Assembly (NCBI RefSeq): GCF_003298775.1 | Contig: NZ_QNTQ01000002.1 | Span: 124,001 to 188,000 of the forward strand | Length of the DNA: 64,000 bases | Source of the DNA: Rhodosalinus halophilus | Lineage (GTDB): Bacteria; Pseudomonadota; Alphaproteobacteria; Rhodobacterales; Rhodobacteraceae | Direction of reading: 5' to 3' | Shown: positions 18,707 to 27,515 of the stretch, piece after piece | Layout of the letters: each line of letters begins with the position of its first letter | How positions within the stretch are numbered: position 1 is the first letter of the stretch | Made by a program: the position numbers and the translations under genes | Notes under the pieces: generated by a model | Seen by the model: only the letters and a program-made list of their open reading frames with translations | The model's database searches: none | What the model was told of the DNA's origin: nothing

Positions 18707-19899
18707 CAGGTCACCCGGCCCCTCTTGCGGTAGGCCGCGTCGTCCCAGAGCCTCTCCCCGAACACCTCGCCCATGATCTCCGCCGCGCGCACCACGTCGC
18801 CCTCGTCGATGAAGAGCGGCGTGAAGCCGAAGCGCATGATGTCGGGCGCGCGGAAGTCCCCGATCACCCCGCGCGCGATCAGCGCCTGCATCGCGGCGAA
18901 CCCCTCGTGGAAGCGGAAGGAGACCTGGCTGCCCCGCTCGGCGGGCGCGCGCGGCGTGGCGAGCACCAGTTCGGGACAGCGCGCCTCGACCTCCTCGATG
19001 AAAAGCGCCGTCAGCTCAAGCGACTTCGCGCGGACGGCGGCCATGTCGGTCATCTCCCAGACGTCGAGGGCGGCCTCGAGCGCGGCGAGTGCCAGGATCG
19101 GCGGCGTGCCGACCCGCATCCGCTCGATCCCCGGCGCGGGGCGGTAGCTCTGCTCGAACTCGAAGGGCGCGGCATGACCCAGCCAGCCCGAGAGCGCCGG
19201 CCGCGCGCGGTCGGCATGCCGCGGCGCCACGTAGATGAAGGCCGGCGCGCCGGGGCCGCCGTTGAGGTACTTGTAGGTGCAGCCCACCGCGAAATCCGCG
19301 CCGCAGCCCGAAACATCCACCTCCGTCGCACCGGCCGTATGCGCCAGGTCCCAGACCGTCAGCGCGCCCACGGAATGCGCCTTCTTCGTGAGCGCGCGCA
19401 TGTCGTGCAGCCGTCCCGTGCGATAGTCCACCTCGGTGATCAGGGTGACCGCGACCTCCTCGGTGATGTGGTCGGCCACCTCCTCGGGCGCGACCACGCG
19501 CAGCTCGTAGCCCTCGCCCAGCATGCCCAGCAGGCCCTCGGCCATGTAGAGATCCGAAGGGAAGTTGCCCGTGTCCGACAGCACCACGCGGCGGTCGGGG
19601 CGCATCTCGAGCGCCGCGGCCAGCGCCTGATAGACCTTGATCGACAGCGTGTCGCCCATCACCACGTGGCCGGGCTCCGCCCCGATCAGCCGCCCGATGC
19701 GGTCGCCGATCGACTGCGGCCGGTCCATCCAGCCGGCGCGGTTCCAGCCGGTGATCAGCATCTCGCCCCATTCGGCGCGCATCACCGCGTCCATCTTCGC
19801 CGGCGCGTCCAGAGGCAGCGGGCCCAGCGAATTGCCGTCGAGATAGATCAGCCCCTCGGGCAGGTGGAAACGGGCCTTGGTGGCGGCGAAATCGGTCAT
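18706..19899 (-). CDS. kynU: Kynureninase
   Basis: PLP enzyme that splits kynurenine into anthranilate and alanine. 397 residues. Visible are IYLDGNSLGPLP at the N-terminus, LSDTGNFPSDLYMAEGL, VWDLAHTAGATEVDV (aspartate and histidine contacts to PLP), and VGCTYKYLNGGPGAPAF with the Schiff-base lysine. RFGFTPLFIDEGDV is the usual C-terminal region. A GGGGAGAA RBS precedes the start. With kynA it forms the anthranilate branch of tryptophan degradation. Confidence 0.96.
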   Translation of the reverse strand: MTDFAATKARFHLPEGLIYLDGNSLGPLPLDAPAKMDAVMRAEWGEMLITGWNRAGWMDRPQSIGDRIGRLIGAEPGHVVMGDTLSIKVYQALAAALEMRPDRRVVLSDTGNFPSDLYMAEGLLGMLGEGYELRVVAPEEVADHITEEVAVTLITEVDYRTGRLHDMRALTKKAHSVGALTVWDLAHTAGATEVDVSGCGADFAVGCTYKYLNGGPGAPAFIYVAPRHADRARPALSGWLGHAAPFEFEQSYRPAPGIERMRVGTPPILALAALEAALDVWEMTDMAAVRAKSLELTALFIEEVEARCPELVLATPRAPAERGSQVSFRFHEGFAAMQALIARGVIGDFRAPDIMRFGFTPLFIDEGDVVRAAEIMGEVFGERLWDDAAYRKRGRVT

Positions 19900-19929
19900 G
19901 CGGCAGGTTCTCCCCGGGGATTGCCGCGG

Positions 19930-19959
19930 ACCCTAGTGCCATCCGCCCCGGCCGTCCAG
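19930..19959 (-). promoter_or_regulatory. Predicted kynU promoter
   Basis: Minus strand CTGGAC, 18-bp spacer, TAGGGT, 30 bp upstream of the kynU ATG. The -35 is weak. Confidence 0.35.
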
Positions 19960-19984
19960 ATCGGCCGGAGGCGCGGAACAGGGT

Positions 19985-20053
19985 CTTCCTCTTGCGAGAA
20001 ATACCCTCGGGGGGTGAGGCGGCCAGAGCCGCCGAGGGGGCCAGACAGCCCCC
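19985..20053 (+). repeat. Intergenic TTCTTCTTGG hairpin repeat, copy C
   Basis: Variant box TTCCTCTTGC, AAATACCCTCGGGGGGTGA, small stem GGCGGC-CAGA-GCCGCC (20018-20033), large stem GGGGGC-CAGACA-GCCCCC (20036-20053). It lies between the SDR stop (20072) and the kynU start, hairpin end nearest the SDR stop. Confidence 0.8.
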
Positions 20054-20071
20054 TGTCGTCGCTCAAGGCGC

Positions 20072-20824
20072 TCAGATCTGCCCGCCTGCGATCTCGATGC
20101 ACTGGCCGTTCACGCTTTCCGAGCCCGGCCCGCAGAGCCACAGCGCGGCCGCGGCGACCTCTTCCGGCGCGATCAGCCGACCGTGACGGTTCATGCTCAC
20201 CATCATCTGGAAGGCGCGGTCGGCGTCCACGCCGGCCCGCTCGGCAATCGAGCGCGTATTGCGCGTGACGATGTCGGTGTCGGTATAGGCCGGGCAGATC
20301 GCGTTGAAGGTATAGGGCTTGCCCACGAAATCCTCCGCCAGCGCGCGGATCAGCCCGATCATCCCGTGCTTCGAGGCCGTGTAGGCCGGCGCGCCTTTCA
20401 GGCCGCGCAGCCCCGCGATGGACGAGACCGCCAGCACCCGGCCCCAGTCGGTGCCCACCATGCCCTTCAGCGATTCGCGGATCGTCAGGAAGGCGCCGTC
20501 GAGGTTGGTGGCCATCATGCGCCGCCAGAAGTCCGTGTCGGTCTTGTGCAGGGACCGCCCCTCGGCGATGCCGGCGTTGGCGATGCAGACCTGCACGGGG
20601 CCACGCGCCGCGACCGCGGCCGCGACGCCTTCCACCACCTGTGCCTCGTCGGTCACGTCCATGACGAGGGGATGCAGGCCATCGCCCGCCGCCTGCTCCA
20701 GCACCTCGCGGCGGCGCCCGGTGATCGTGACCTCTGCCCCCTGCCCGGCCAGCGCCCGCGCGATGGCGAGCCCGATGCCCGTGCCACCCCCGGTGACGAG
20801 CGCGTGCTTTCCCTGCAATGTCAT
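20072..20824 (-). CDS. SDR-family NAD(P)-dependent oxidoreductase
   Basis: 250-residue classical short-chain dehydrogenase: Rossmann motif LVTGGGTGIGLAIA at residues about 9-22, NAG in CIANAGIAEG, and the catalytic Ser-Tyr-Lys in VSSIAGLRGLKGAPAYTASKHG. The C-terminus resembles 3-hydroxybutyrate dehydrogenase-like SDRs (VNGQCIEIAGGQI). The start ATG at 20824 follows GGGAGGAC; an upstream in-frame ATG would add 29 non-family residues. Upstream of kynU on the same strand, but a repeat hairpin lies between, so cotranscription is doubtful. Substrate unknown. Confidence 0.85.
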   Translation of the reverse strand: MTLQGKHALVTGGGTGIGLAIARALAGQGAEVTITGRRREVLEQAAGDGLHPLVMDVTDEAQVVEGVAAAVAARGPVQVCIANAGIAEGRSLHKTDTDFWRRMMATNLDGAFLTIRESLKGMVGTDWGRVLAVSSIAGLRGLKGAPAYTASKHGMIGLIRALAEDFVGKPYTFNAICPAYTDTDIVTRNTRSIAERAGVDADRAFQMMVSMNRHGRLIAPEEVAAAALWLCGPGSESVNGQCIEIAGGQI

Positions 20825-20844
20825 GGCGTCCTCCCTTTGCCGCG

Positions 20845-20872
20845 AGCTTAGCGGGCAGGCATCCGGCCGCAA
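20845..20872 (-). promoter_or_regulatory. Predicted SDR promoter
   Basis: Minus strand TTGCGG (20872-20867), 16-bp spacer, TAAGCT (20850-20845), 20 bp before the start ATG. Confidence 0.45.
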
Positions 20873-20969
20873 GCGCGGCGCGACGATACGGCCCCTTCCC
20901 GAATCGCGCACGGCACGAAATCAGGATGGCGCAAAAAGGAGGCCTCCGATGATCGCCCGCGCCAGATCC

Positions 20970-21042
20970 GAAGAATTTTCGTACGAAAGTTCTTCCACAG
21001 CCCCGCAATCCACCTGCGAACTTTCGTACGAGAATTCGCAGG
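20970..21042. repeat. Twin palindromes with TTCGTACGA core, site 1
   Basis: Two near-perfect inverted repeats: 20970-20995 (arms GAAGAA, core TTTTCGTACGAAAG) and 21013-21042 (arms CCTGCGAA, core CTTTCGTACGAGAA), 17 bp apart. They sit between the divergent SDR and methyltransferase genes, ending 10 bp before the latter. A second site with the same design (core TTCGATCGAA) is at 40277-40353. Confidence 0.75.
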
Positions 21043-21052
21043 CTGGCCCGTC

Positions 21053-21505
21053 ATGCTGAAATGGCTCGACCTTCCGCCCGTCTGGCTTGCGGGCGCGCTG
21101 GCGCTCGCCTGGGCGCAGGCGCGATGGTGGCCGTTGGGGCTGTCCTTCGGCGGCGGCTGGGCCGATCTCGCCGGCGGGCTGCTGGTGGGCGGCGGGCTGG
21201 TGCTGATCGCGCTGGCGGCGGCCGAGTTCCGCCGCGCCCGCACCACCATCGTGCCGCACCGCCAGCCCACGGCGATGATCACGACCGGGATATATGGTCG
21301 CACGCGCAATCCGATCTATCTGGCCGACCTCATGATTCTCGCCGGGCTCGTGCTCTATTGGGACGCAGTGCCGTCGCTCGCGCTGGTCCCGCTCCTGCTG
21401 TGGGTGCTCGAGCGGCGCTTCGTCGTGCCCGAGGAGGATCGCCTGCGCCGGACGTTCCGGGCGGAGTTCGCGCGCTACGAGCGCCAGGTGCGGCGCTGGA
21501 TATAG
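21053..21505 (+). CDS. Isoprenylcysteine carboxyl methyltransferase-family (PEMT-like) membrane protein
   Basis: 150 residues with about four hydrophobic segments. The C-terminal part carries the family signature: TTGIYGRTRNPIYLADLM (SAM site) and EEDRLRRTFRAEFARYERQVRRW. Bacterial members methylate lipids or other small membrane substrates; the substrate here is unknown. The start ATG lies 10 bp after the second palindrome, with no strong RBS, so the twin palindromes may affect its expression. Not obviously linked to pntA, 130 bp downstream. Confidence 0.78.
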   Translation: MLKWLDLPPVWLAGALALAWAQARWWPLGLSFGGGWADLAGGLLVGGGLVLIALAAAEFRRARTTIVPHRQPTAMITTGIYGRTRNPIYLADLMILAGLVLYWDAVPSLALVPLLLWVLERRFVVPEEDRLRRTFRAEFARYERQVRRWI

Positions 21506-21509
21506 CAAA

Positions 21510-21548
21510 AAGGCGACGCGTCCCGGTCCGGGGGCGACCGCGCGCCTT
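21510..21548. terminator. Possible bidirectional hairpin before pntA
   Basis: AAGGCG at 21510-21515 pairs with CGCCTT at 21543-21548, with further GC pairing inside and AAAAA on the left flank. It would act as a U-tailed terminator on the minus strand and a weak one on plus, after the methyltransferase. Confidence 0.35.
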
Positions 21549-21635
21549 GTGAAGACGCGGCCTTGACGCTAGGGGTCGCACGTTGAAGAGCCAGTCCCGG
21601 GCCTTCGGGCCCGTCAACGCGGGGGGACGAGACCG

Positions 21636-23210
21636 GTGAAGATCGGAACGCCGAAGGAAGTGATGGAGGGCGAGGCGCGCGTCGCGATGACGCCGCAGAG
21701 CGCGCGCGATCTGCAAAAGCTGGGCCACGACTGCCTCATCGAGGCCGGCGCCGGCGAGAAGGCGGGCTTCAACGACTCCGCCTACGAAGAGGCCGGCGTG
21801 ACGGTGGTGCCCGACGCCGAGGCGCTCTGGAAGGAGGCGGAGATCGTCGCCAAGGTCCGCCCGCCCACGGACGCCGAGGTCGAGCGCACCCGCGAGGGGC
21901 AGCTGCTGATCTCCTTCTTCTGGCCCGCCCAGAACGAGGATCACATGAAGGCGCTGGCCGAAAAGGGCAGCTCCGTCATCGCGATGGACATGGTGCCGCG
22001 CATCAGCCGCGCGCAGAAGATGGACGCGCTGTCGTCGATGGCCAACATCGCGGGCTATCGCGCGGTGATCGAGGCGGGCAACAACTTCGGCCGCTTCTTC
22101 ACCGGACAGGTCACCGCGGCAGGCAAGGTGCCGCCGGCGAAGGTGCTCGTCGTGGGCGCGGGCGTCGCGGGGCTCGCCGCGATCGGCACCTCGACCTCGC
22201 TGGGCGCGATCACCTACGCCTTCGACGTGCGCCCAGAGGTGGCCGAGCAGGTCGAATCGATGGGCGCCGAGTTCGTCTATCTGGATTTCGAGGAGGACAT
22301 GGAGGACGGCTCCGCCTCGGGCGGCTACGCCAAGCCCTCTTCCCCCGAGTTCCGCGAGGCGCAGCTCGCCAAGTTCCGCGAGCTCGCCCCGGAGATGGAC
22401 ATCGTCATCACCACCGCACTCATCCCCAACCAGGAGGCGCCGGAGCTCTGGACCGAGGACATGGTCAAGGCCATGAAGCCGGGCTCCGTCATCGTGGATC
22501 TCGCCGCCGAGCGCGGGGGCAACTGCAAGCTCACCGTGCCGGACGACAAGATCGTCACCGACAACGGCGTGACGATCGTGGGCTACACCGACTTCCCCTC
22601 GCGGATGGCCACGCAGAGCTCGACGCTCTACGCCACCAATATCCGTCATCTCGTGACCGATCTGACGCCCGAGAAGGACGGCAAGATCGTGCACGACATG
22701 GAGGACGACGTCATCCGCGGCGCGACCGTGGCGCACGCCGGCGAGGTCACCTTCCCGCCTCCTCCGCCCAAGGTGCAGGCGATCGCGGCGCAGAAGCCCA
22801 AGGAGAAGCCGAAGGAGCTCACGGCCGAGGAGAAGCGCCAGCAGGAGATCGCCGAGTTCCGCAAGCAGACGCGCAACCAGGTGACGCTGCTCGGCGGGGG
22901 CCTGGTGCTGATGGGTCTTCTGGGCCTCGTGGCGCCGGCCTCGTTCATGCAGCACTTCATCGTCTTCGTGCTCGCCTGCTTCGTGGGCTTCCAGGTGATC
23001 TGGAACGTGAACCACGCGCTGCACACGCCGCTCATGGCGGTCACCAACGCGATCTCGGGGATCATCGTCCTGGGCGCGATCCTGCAGATCGGCTCGGGCA
23101 ACTGGCTGGTGATCCTGCTGGCCGCGATCTCGGTGCTGATCGCCACAATCAACATCGTGGGGGGCTTCCTGGTCACGCGCCGGATGCTCGCCATGTTCCA
23201 GAAATCCTGA
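21636..23210 (+). CDS. pntA: NAD(P) transhydrogenase subunit alpha
   Basis: Proton-translocating transhydrogenase, NAD(H)-binding subunit. 524 residues: N-terminal [20 protein letters not shown], Rossmann motif [22 protein letters not shown] near residue 175, [21 protein letters not shown], a charged Pro/Lys/Glu linker (about 370-405), and three to four transmembrane helices from about residue 420 to the end. So it is the fused E. coli-type alpha chain, not the split alpha1/alpha2 form. pntB follows after 19 bp. Confidence 0.96.
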   Translation: MKIGTPKEVMEGEARVAMTPQSARDLQKLGHDCLIEAGAGEKAGFNDSAYEEAGVTVVPDAEALWKEAEIVAKVRPPTDAEVERTREGQLLISFFWPAQNEDHMKALAEKGSSVIAMDMVPRISRAQKMDALSSMANIAGYRAVIEAGNNFGRFFTGQVTAAGKVPPAKVLVVGAGVAGLAAIGTSTSLGAITYAFDVRPEVAEQVESMGAEFVYLDFEEDMEDGSASGGYAKPSSPEFREAQLAKFRELAPEMDIVITTALIPNQEAPELWTEDMVKAMKPGSVIVDLAAERGGNCKLTVPDDKIVTDNGVTIVGYTDFPSRMATQSSTLYATNIRHLVTDLTPEKDGKIVHDMEDDVIRGATVAHAGEVTFPPPPPKVQAIAAQKPKEKPKELTAEEKRQQEIAEFRKQTRNQVTLLGGGLVLMGLLGLVAPASFMQHFIVFVLACFVGFQVIWNVNHALHTPLMAVTNAISGIIVLGAILQIGSGNWLVILLAAISVLIATINIVGGFLVTRRMLAMFQKS

Positions 23211-23229
23211 GCGGGGGACAGGCAGGACA

Positions 23230-24726
23230 ATGGTCGGAGAACAGTTCGTCACCGCCGCGGCCATCGCCGCGAGCGTCCTCTTCATTCTCTCTCTCGGGGG
23301 CCTCTCGAACCAGGAGAGCGCGAAGCGCGCGGTCTGGTACGGCATCGTGGGCATGGCGCTCGCGGTTGTCTTCACCGCGCTGGGGCCGGGGATCGGCGCC
23401 TACTGGCTGATGATCCCGATGATGATCGTGGGCGCCGTGGTCGGCGCCTATGTCGCGGCCAAGGTCGAGATGACCGAGATGCCGCAGCTGGTGGCCGCGC
23501 TGCACTCCTTCGTGGGCCTCGCCGCCGTCTTCGTCGGCATCAACGCCGAGACCGCGCGCCTGCGCGTGGCCGCCGCCTTCGAAGAGGCGGGCGTGCCCTT
23601 CCCCAACCCGGAGGGCGTGTCGCCGCCCGCCGCGCTGGTCGAGGGCTTTTCCGCCTTCGCGGCCAAGGTCGCCACCAAGACGGGCCCCGAGGTCGTCTTC
23701 CTGCAGATCGAGGTCGTGCTCGGCGTCTTCATCGGCGCGGTGACCTTCACCGGCTCGGTGATCGCTTTCGGCAAGCTCGCGGGCAAGGTGGACGGCAAGC
23801 CCGTGCAACTGCCCGGCGGGCACCTGCTGAACGCAGCCGCCGCGGCCGGCTCGCTGGTGCTGGCCATCGTCTATCTGACCGCCGATTCCGGCGTCGTCTC
23901 GATGACCGCGCTGCTGGCCATCGCGGCACTGGCGTTCTTCATCGGCTACCACCTGATCATGGGGATCGGCGGCGCGGACATGCCCGTGGTCGTGTCGATG
24001 CTCAACAGCTACTCGGGCTGGGCGGCAGCGGCCATCGGCTTCACGCTGTCGAACGACCTGCTGATCGTCACCGGCGCGCTGGTGGGCTCCTCGGGTGCGA
24101 TCCTGAGCTACATCATGTGCAAGGCGATGAACCGCAAGTTCATCAACGTGATCCTGGGCGGCTTCGGCGGCAGCCAGGGACCGGCCGCGGACATCGAGGG
24201 CGAGCAGGTCGCCATCGACGCCGAGGGCGTGGCCGCGGCGCTGGAGGAGGCCGACAGCGTCATCATCGTGCCGGGCTACGGCATGGCGGTGGCGCAGGCG
24301 CAGAACGCGGTCAGCGAGCTCACGAAGAAGCTGCGCGGCAAGGGCAAGGAAGTGCGCTTCGCCATCCACCCGGTGGCGGGCCGCCTGCCCGGGCACATGA
24401 ACGTGCTTCTGGCCGAGGCCAAGGTGCCCTACGACATCGTGCTGGAGATGGAGGAGATCAACGACGATTTCCCCGACACCGACGTGGTGATCGTGATCGG
24501 CTCGAACGACATCGTGAACCCGGCGGCGCAGGACGACCCCAACAGCCCCATCGCCGGGATGCCGGTGCTCGAGGTCTGGAAGGCCAAGAACGTCTTCGTC
24601 TCGAAGCGCGGCCAGGGCACGGGCTACTCGGGCATCGAGAACCCGCTCTTCTTCAAGGAGAACACGCGGATGTTCTACGGCGACGCCAAGGAGAGCCTGA
24701 CCAAGCTGCTGTCGCTGATCGAGTGA
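23230..24726 (+). CDS. pntB: NAD(P) transhydrogenase subunit beta
   Basis: 498 residues. About eight or nine transmembrane helices fill residues 1-280 (ending near [11 protein letters not shown]), then the NADP(H)-binding domain with [41 protein letters not shown] and the C-terminal [18 protein letters not shown]. With PntA it makes NADPH from NADH using the proton gradient. A strong hairpin terminator follows the stop. Confidence 0.97.
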   Translation: MVGEQFVTAAAIAASVLFILSLGGLSNQESAKRAVWYGIVGMALAVVFTALGPGIGAYWLMIPMMIVGAVVGAYVAAKVEMTEMPQLVAALHSFVGLAAVFVGINAETARLRVAAAFEEAGVPFPNPEGVSPPAALVEGFSAFAAKVATKTGPEVVFLQIEVVLGVFIGAVTFTGSVIAFGKLAGKVDGKPVQLPGGHLLNAAAAAGSLVLAIVYLTADSGVVSMTALLAIAALAFFIGYHLIMGIGGADMPVVVSMLNSYSGWAAAAIGFTLSNDLLIVTGALVGSSGAILSYIMCKAMNRKFINVILGGFGGSQGPAADIEGEQVAIDAEGVAAALEEADSVIIVPGYGMAVAQAQNAVSELTKKLRGKGKEVRFAIHPVAGRLPGHMNVLLAEAKVPYDIVLEMEEINDDFPDTDVVIVIGSNDIVNPAAQDDPNSPIAGMPVLEVWKAKNVFVSKRGQGTGYSGIENPLFFKENTRMFYGDAKESLTKLLSLIE

Positions 24727-24753
24727 GCGGGGTCCGCCCGCACGGCTTGCGAA

Positions 24754-24779
24754 GGGCGCCGCGGGACGCGGCGCCCTTT
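24754..24779 (+). terminator. Rho-independent terminator after pntB
   Basis: Perfect 10-bp stem GGGCGCCGCG-GGA-CGCGGCGCCC followed by TTT, 27 bp after the pntB stop. Confidence 0.8.
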
Positions 24780-24917
24780 GTCGTTCCGAAACATGGGCTT
24801 GGCCGCGCGGGTGTGGCGCAGCATACCATCGCACACGCCTAACCCCATGAGTTTGCTGTATATTCCCCTTTACTTCTCCGCAGCGCAGCATTACCTCCAC
24901 GCCATCCGGAGACCGCC

Positions 24918-26198
24918 ATGCCGCCCATCGCCGACCATCCCCTGCGCTACCAGCTCGCCAACGAGTTGCACGCGCGGCCCTTCCCGTCGCTCGCCGCCCC
25001 GGGGCGGGCCGTGTATCTCGCCATCAAGCGCCCGGACGAAGCCGAGAGCCGCGACCGGCAGGCCGATCTCGATCACCTGATCGCCCTGCTCGACCGGCAC
25101 GGCACCGACCATCCCAAGCCGGGCGCGACCCACTGGTTCGGCCAGATCGGCAAGCATCGGCTGAAATGGGAAAGCCATACCGAGTTCGTCACCTACACCG
25201 TCTTTATCGACGGCACGGGCGCCAAGCCCTTCGACCCGGACGATTTCGACGTGTTCCCGGAGGACTGGCTGGAGGCGGCGCCGGGGCAGCGCATCACCTC
25301 GGCGCTGATCCGGATCGAGCCGCGCCCGTCGGCCGAGGAGATCGCCGAGCGCATCGGCGAATGGTTCGTCTCGGAAAGCGTGGCCGTCAGCCGGGTGCAG
25401 GACGACTGCGCCGTGGTGGCGGGCGATTTCCGTATCGACCCGGCCGGGCACATGCGCTTCGCGGTCTTCCCCTCGGAGGGCACCGGCCGCCGCCGCATCG
25501 GCCGGATCGTGCAGCGGCTGGCCGAGATCGAGACCTACAAGACCATGTCGATGCTGGGCTTCCAGCGGGTCAAGGCGCTCTCGCCGCGCATGGGCGAGAT
25601 CGACCAGGAACTCTCGCGCCTGATGTCCGGGATGACCGACCGCGCCGCCCCGGCCGAAGAGACGCTGCAGGCACTGCTCGCGGTCTCGGCCGAGCTCGAA
25701 TCGCTCTCGGCTCAGGCCTCGTTCCGCTTCGGCGCGACGGCGGCCTACGAGGCGATCGTGCATCAGCGAATCGAGGTCATGCGCGAGGAACGATTCGAAG
25801 GGCGGCAGACCTTCAACGAATTCATGATGCGCCGCTTCGACCCGGCGATGCGCACGGTGAAATCGACCCAGGGCCGGCTGCAGGCCATGGCGGACCGGGC
25901 GATGCGGGCGGGCGACCTTCTGCGCACGCGGGTGGACGTGGCGCGCAGCGCCCAGAATCAGGCGCTGCTGGAAAGCATGGACCGCCGCGCGGACCTGCAA
26001 CTGAGGCTTCAGAAGACGGTCGAGGGCTTCTCGGTCGTGGCGATCAGCTATTACGCGGTCTCGCTTTTGGGCTACCTTCTGTACCCGGTGGCCGAACCGC
26101 TGGGCGTGAGCAAGGGCGTCCTGACGGCCGCGATCACTCTGCCGGTTGTGGCGATCGTGTTCCTCGCGGTCCGGCGGATCCGGACGAAGCTCGACTGA
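24918..26198 (+). CDS. DUF3422 family protein
   Basis: 426 residues. The N-terminus DHPLRYQLANELHARPFPSL with HWFGQIGKHRLKWESHTEF is characteristic of DUF3422, found widely in alphaproteobacteria. The middle (residues about 220-370) is helical and charged, probably coiled coil. Two hydrophobic segments near the C-terminus (ISYYAVSLLGYLLY and LTAAITLPVVAIVFLAV) suggest membrane anchoring with a cytoplasmic N-terminal domain. Function unknown. Its 3' end overlaps the convergent YedE-like gene by 65 bp. Confidence 0.85.
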   Translation: MPPIADHPLRYQLANELHARPFPSLAAPGRAVYLAIKRPDEAESRDRQADLDHLIALLDRHGTDHPKPGATHWFGQIGKHRLKWESHTEFVTYTVFIDGTGAKPFDPDDFDVFPEDWLEAAPGQRITSALIRIEPRPSAEEIAERIGEWFVSESVAVSRVQDDCAVVAGDFRIDPAGHMRFAVFPSEGTGRRRIGRIVQRLAEIETYKTMSMLGFQRVKALSPRMGEIDQELSRLMSGMTDRAAPAEETLQALLAVSAELESLSAQASFRFGATAAYEAIVHQRIEVMREERFEGRQTFNEFMMRRFDPAMRTVKSTQGRLQAMADRAMRAGDLLRTRVDVARSAQNQALLESMDRRADLQLRLQKTVEGFSVVAISYYAVSLLGYLLYPVAEPLGVSKGVLTAAITLPVVAIVFLAVRRIRTKLD

Positions 26199-27213
26199 CG
26201 AGCGCCCGGTCGGCGACCCGGGCCCCGGCGACCATCGCGCCAAGCGCGAGGAAAGCCGCGACCGACAGCGTCGCCGTCCCCGAGAGCCCCGCACCCACCG
26301 TGCACCCCCCGGCCAGCGTCCCGCCGAAGCCCATGAGCGCCGCCCCGGCGAGATACCGGCCGGTCTGCGCCGGGCTCTCGAAGCTCTGCCAGCGGAAGCG
26401 GCGCGCGGACAGCGCCGAGACGAGCGCCCCCGCGAGCGTGCCGCCCACGAGGCCCGCGCCGAAACTCAGCGGGATCGAGGTCGCGGCACCCAGCCAGAAC
26501 AGCGTCTCGGCCGAAGACGAGGTGAAGGCGAGGCTCTGGAAGGCGACCGGATCGAAGTCGTCGTAGAGCACCAGCCCGGTGCCGACCCAGCCCAGCGGCA
26601 CCAGAAGGCCCAGCGCCGCGGCGAGCGCGAGCCGCCCGGCCGGCGCGCCCGAGCGCAGCGCGACGGCCAGGGCCCCGGCGCCGATCCCCGCGGCCCAGAC
26701 CAGCGCCCCGCCCGGCAGCGCGGCGAGCGACGCCGCCGCGCCGAGAGAGACCGTCGTCTCGCCCAGCCAGAGCCGCGCCGGCGCGAGCACGCCGCGGATC
26801 GTCGCCAGCGCCGCGAGCGCGAAGACCAGCACCACCAGCAGCGCGCGCAGGTTGCCGGTGCCGGACAGGACCGTCAGCCGCGAGATGCATCCGCGCGTCA
26901 GCACCATGCCGACTCCGAACATGAGCCCGCCGAGCGCCACCGCCAGCACGGGCAGTTCCCCCGCCATGAAGCGGTGGTCGGAAAAGCCGATCCAGCCCTG
27001 TGCCACCGCGGCCTGCGTGCCCGCCACCGCGGCGGCCAGCGCCGCGAGCCAGACGCCCGCCGCCGGCCGGCGGTCCGGCCCGGCCACGACCGAGCGGCGC
27101 AGGCAGAAGCCCGTGCGTTCGGCCAGCACGCCGAAGGCGAGGCCCAGCAAGACCCCGAACACCACTGCCGCCTGCGGCGCGCTCAGCGCCGCGATGCCCA
27201 GATCCTGATACAT
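26134..27213 (-). CDS. YeeE/YedE-family sulfur-compound transporter
   Basis: 359 residues with about ten hydrophobic helices. It shows the two family cysteine motifs: GMVLTRGCISRLTVLSGTGN in the first half and GFGGTLAGGCTVGAGLSG in the second, as in thiosulfate transporter YeeE, where these cysteines guide the substrate. The start ATG at 27213 behind GGGGAG fits the family; the longer upstream frame is not coding-like. Convergent with the DUF3422 gene (65-bp overlap of 3' ends). No TusA or sox gene is adjacent. Confidence 0.88.
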   Translation of the reverse strand: MYQDLGIAALSAPQAAVVFGVLLGLAFGVLAERTGFCLRRSVVAGPDRRPAAGVWLAALAAAVAGTQAAVAQGWIGFSDHRFMAGELPVLAVALGGLMFGVGMVLTRGCISRLTVLSGTGNLRALLVVLVFALAALATIRGVLAPARLWLGETTVSLGAAASLAALPGGALVWAAGIGAGALAVALRSGAPAGRLALAAALGLLVPLGWVGTGLVLYDDFDPVAFQSLAFTSSSAETLFWLGAATSIPLSFGAGLVGGTLAGALVSALSARRFRWQSFESPAQTGRYLAGAALMGFGGTLAGGCTVGAGLSGTATLSVAAFLALGAMVAGARVADRALVSRASSGSAGPRGTRSPQPAE

Positions 27214-27515
27214 CGCACACTCCCCTGCGTCGGAATATCCGTCCAGTTGCGGCGCGAAAGCGCAGGGATCAAGGCATGGTTCCCGCGTACAGACCCGTCG
27301 AGACGGAACGTTTTCCCGGCCTGCAAGACCCGGCCGAACATCGACCCTTTGCCTCCGCCCGCATTGGAACACACCGATCCCGGCATGCCGCAGCCCCGGC
27401 ACACCGGTCCTTTTTCGTCGCGGCCCACGCAGCGGGAGGGCCATGTGACATCTCCGCCGCGTCGCGTTATCTGTGACGAAGATGCCCGATCCTCGGGCGC
27501 ACAGGAGACACGCCC
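27214..27515. other. 302-bp divergent intergenic region (YedE / M20 amidohydrolase)
   Basis: No convincing gene. It must hold both promoters. A weak plus-strand candidate is GTGACA (27445-27450), 16 bp, TTATCT (27467-27472), 43 bp before the amidohydrolase ATG. I see no strong palindrome or repeat. Confidence 0.5.
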
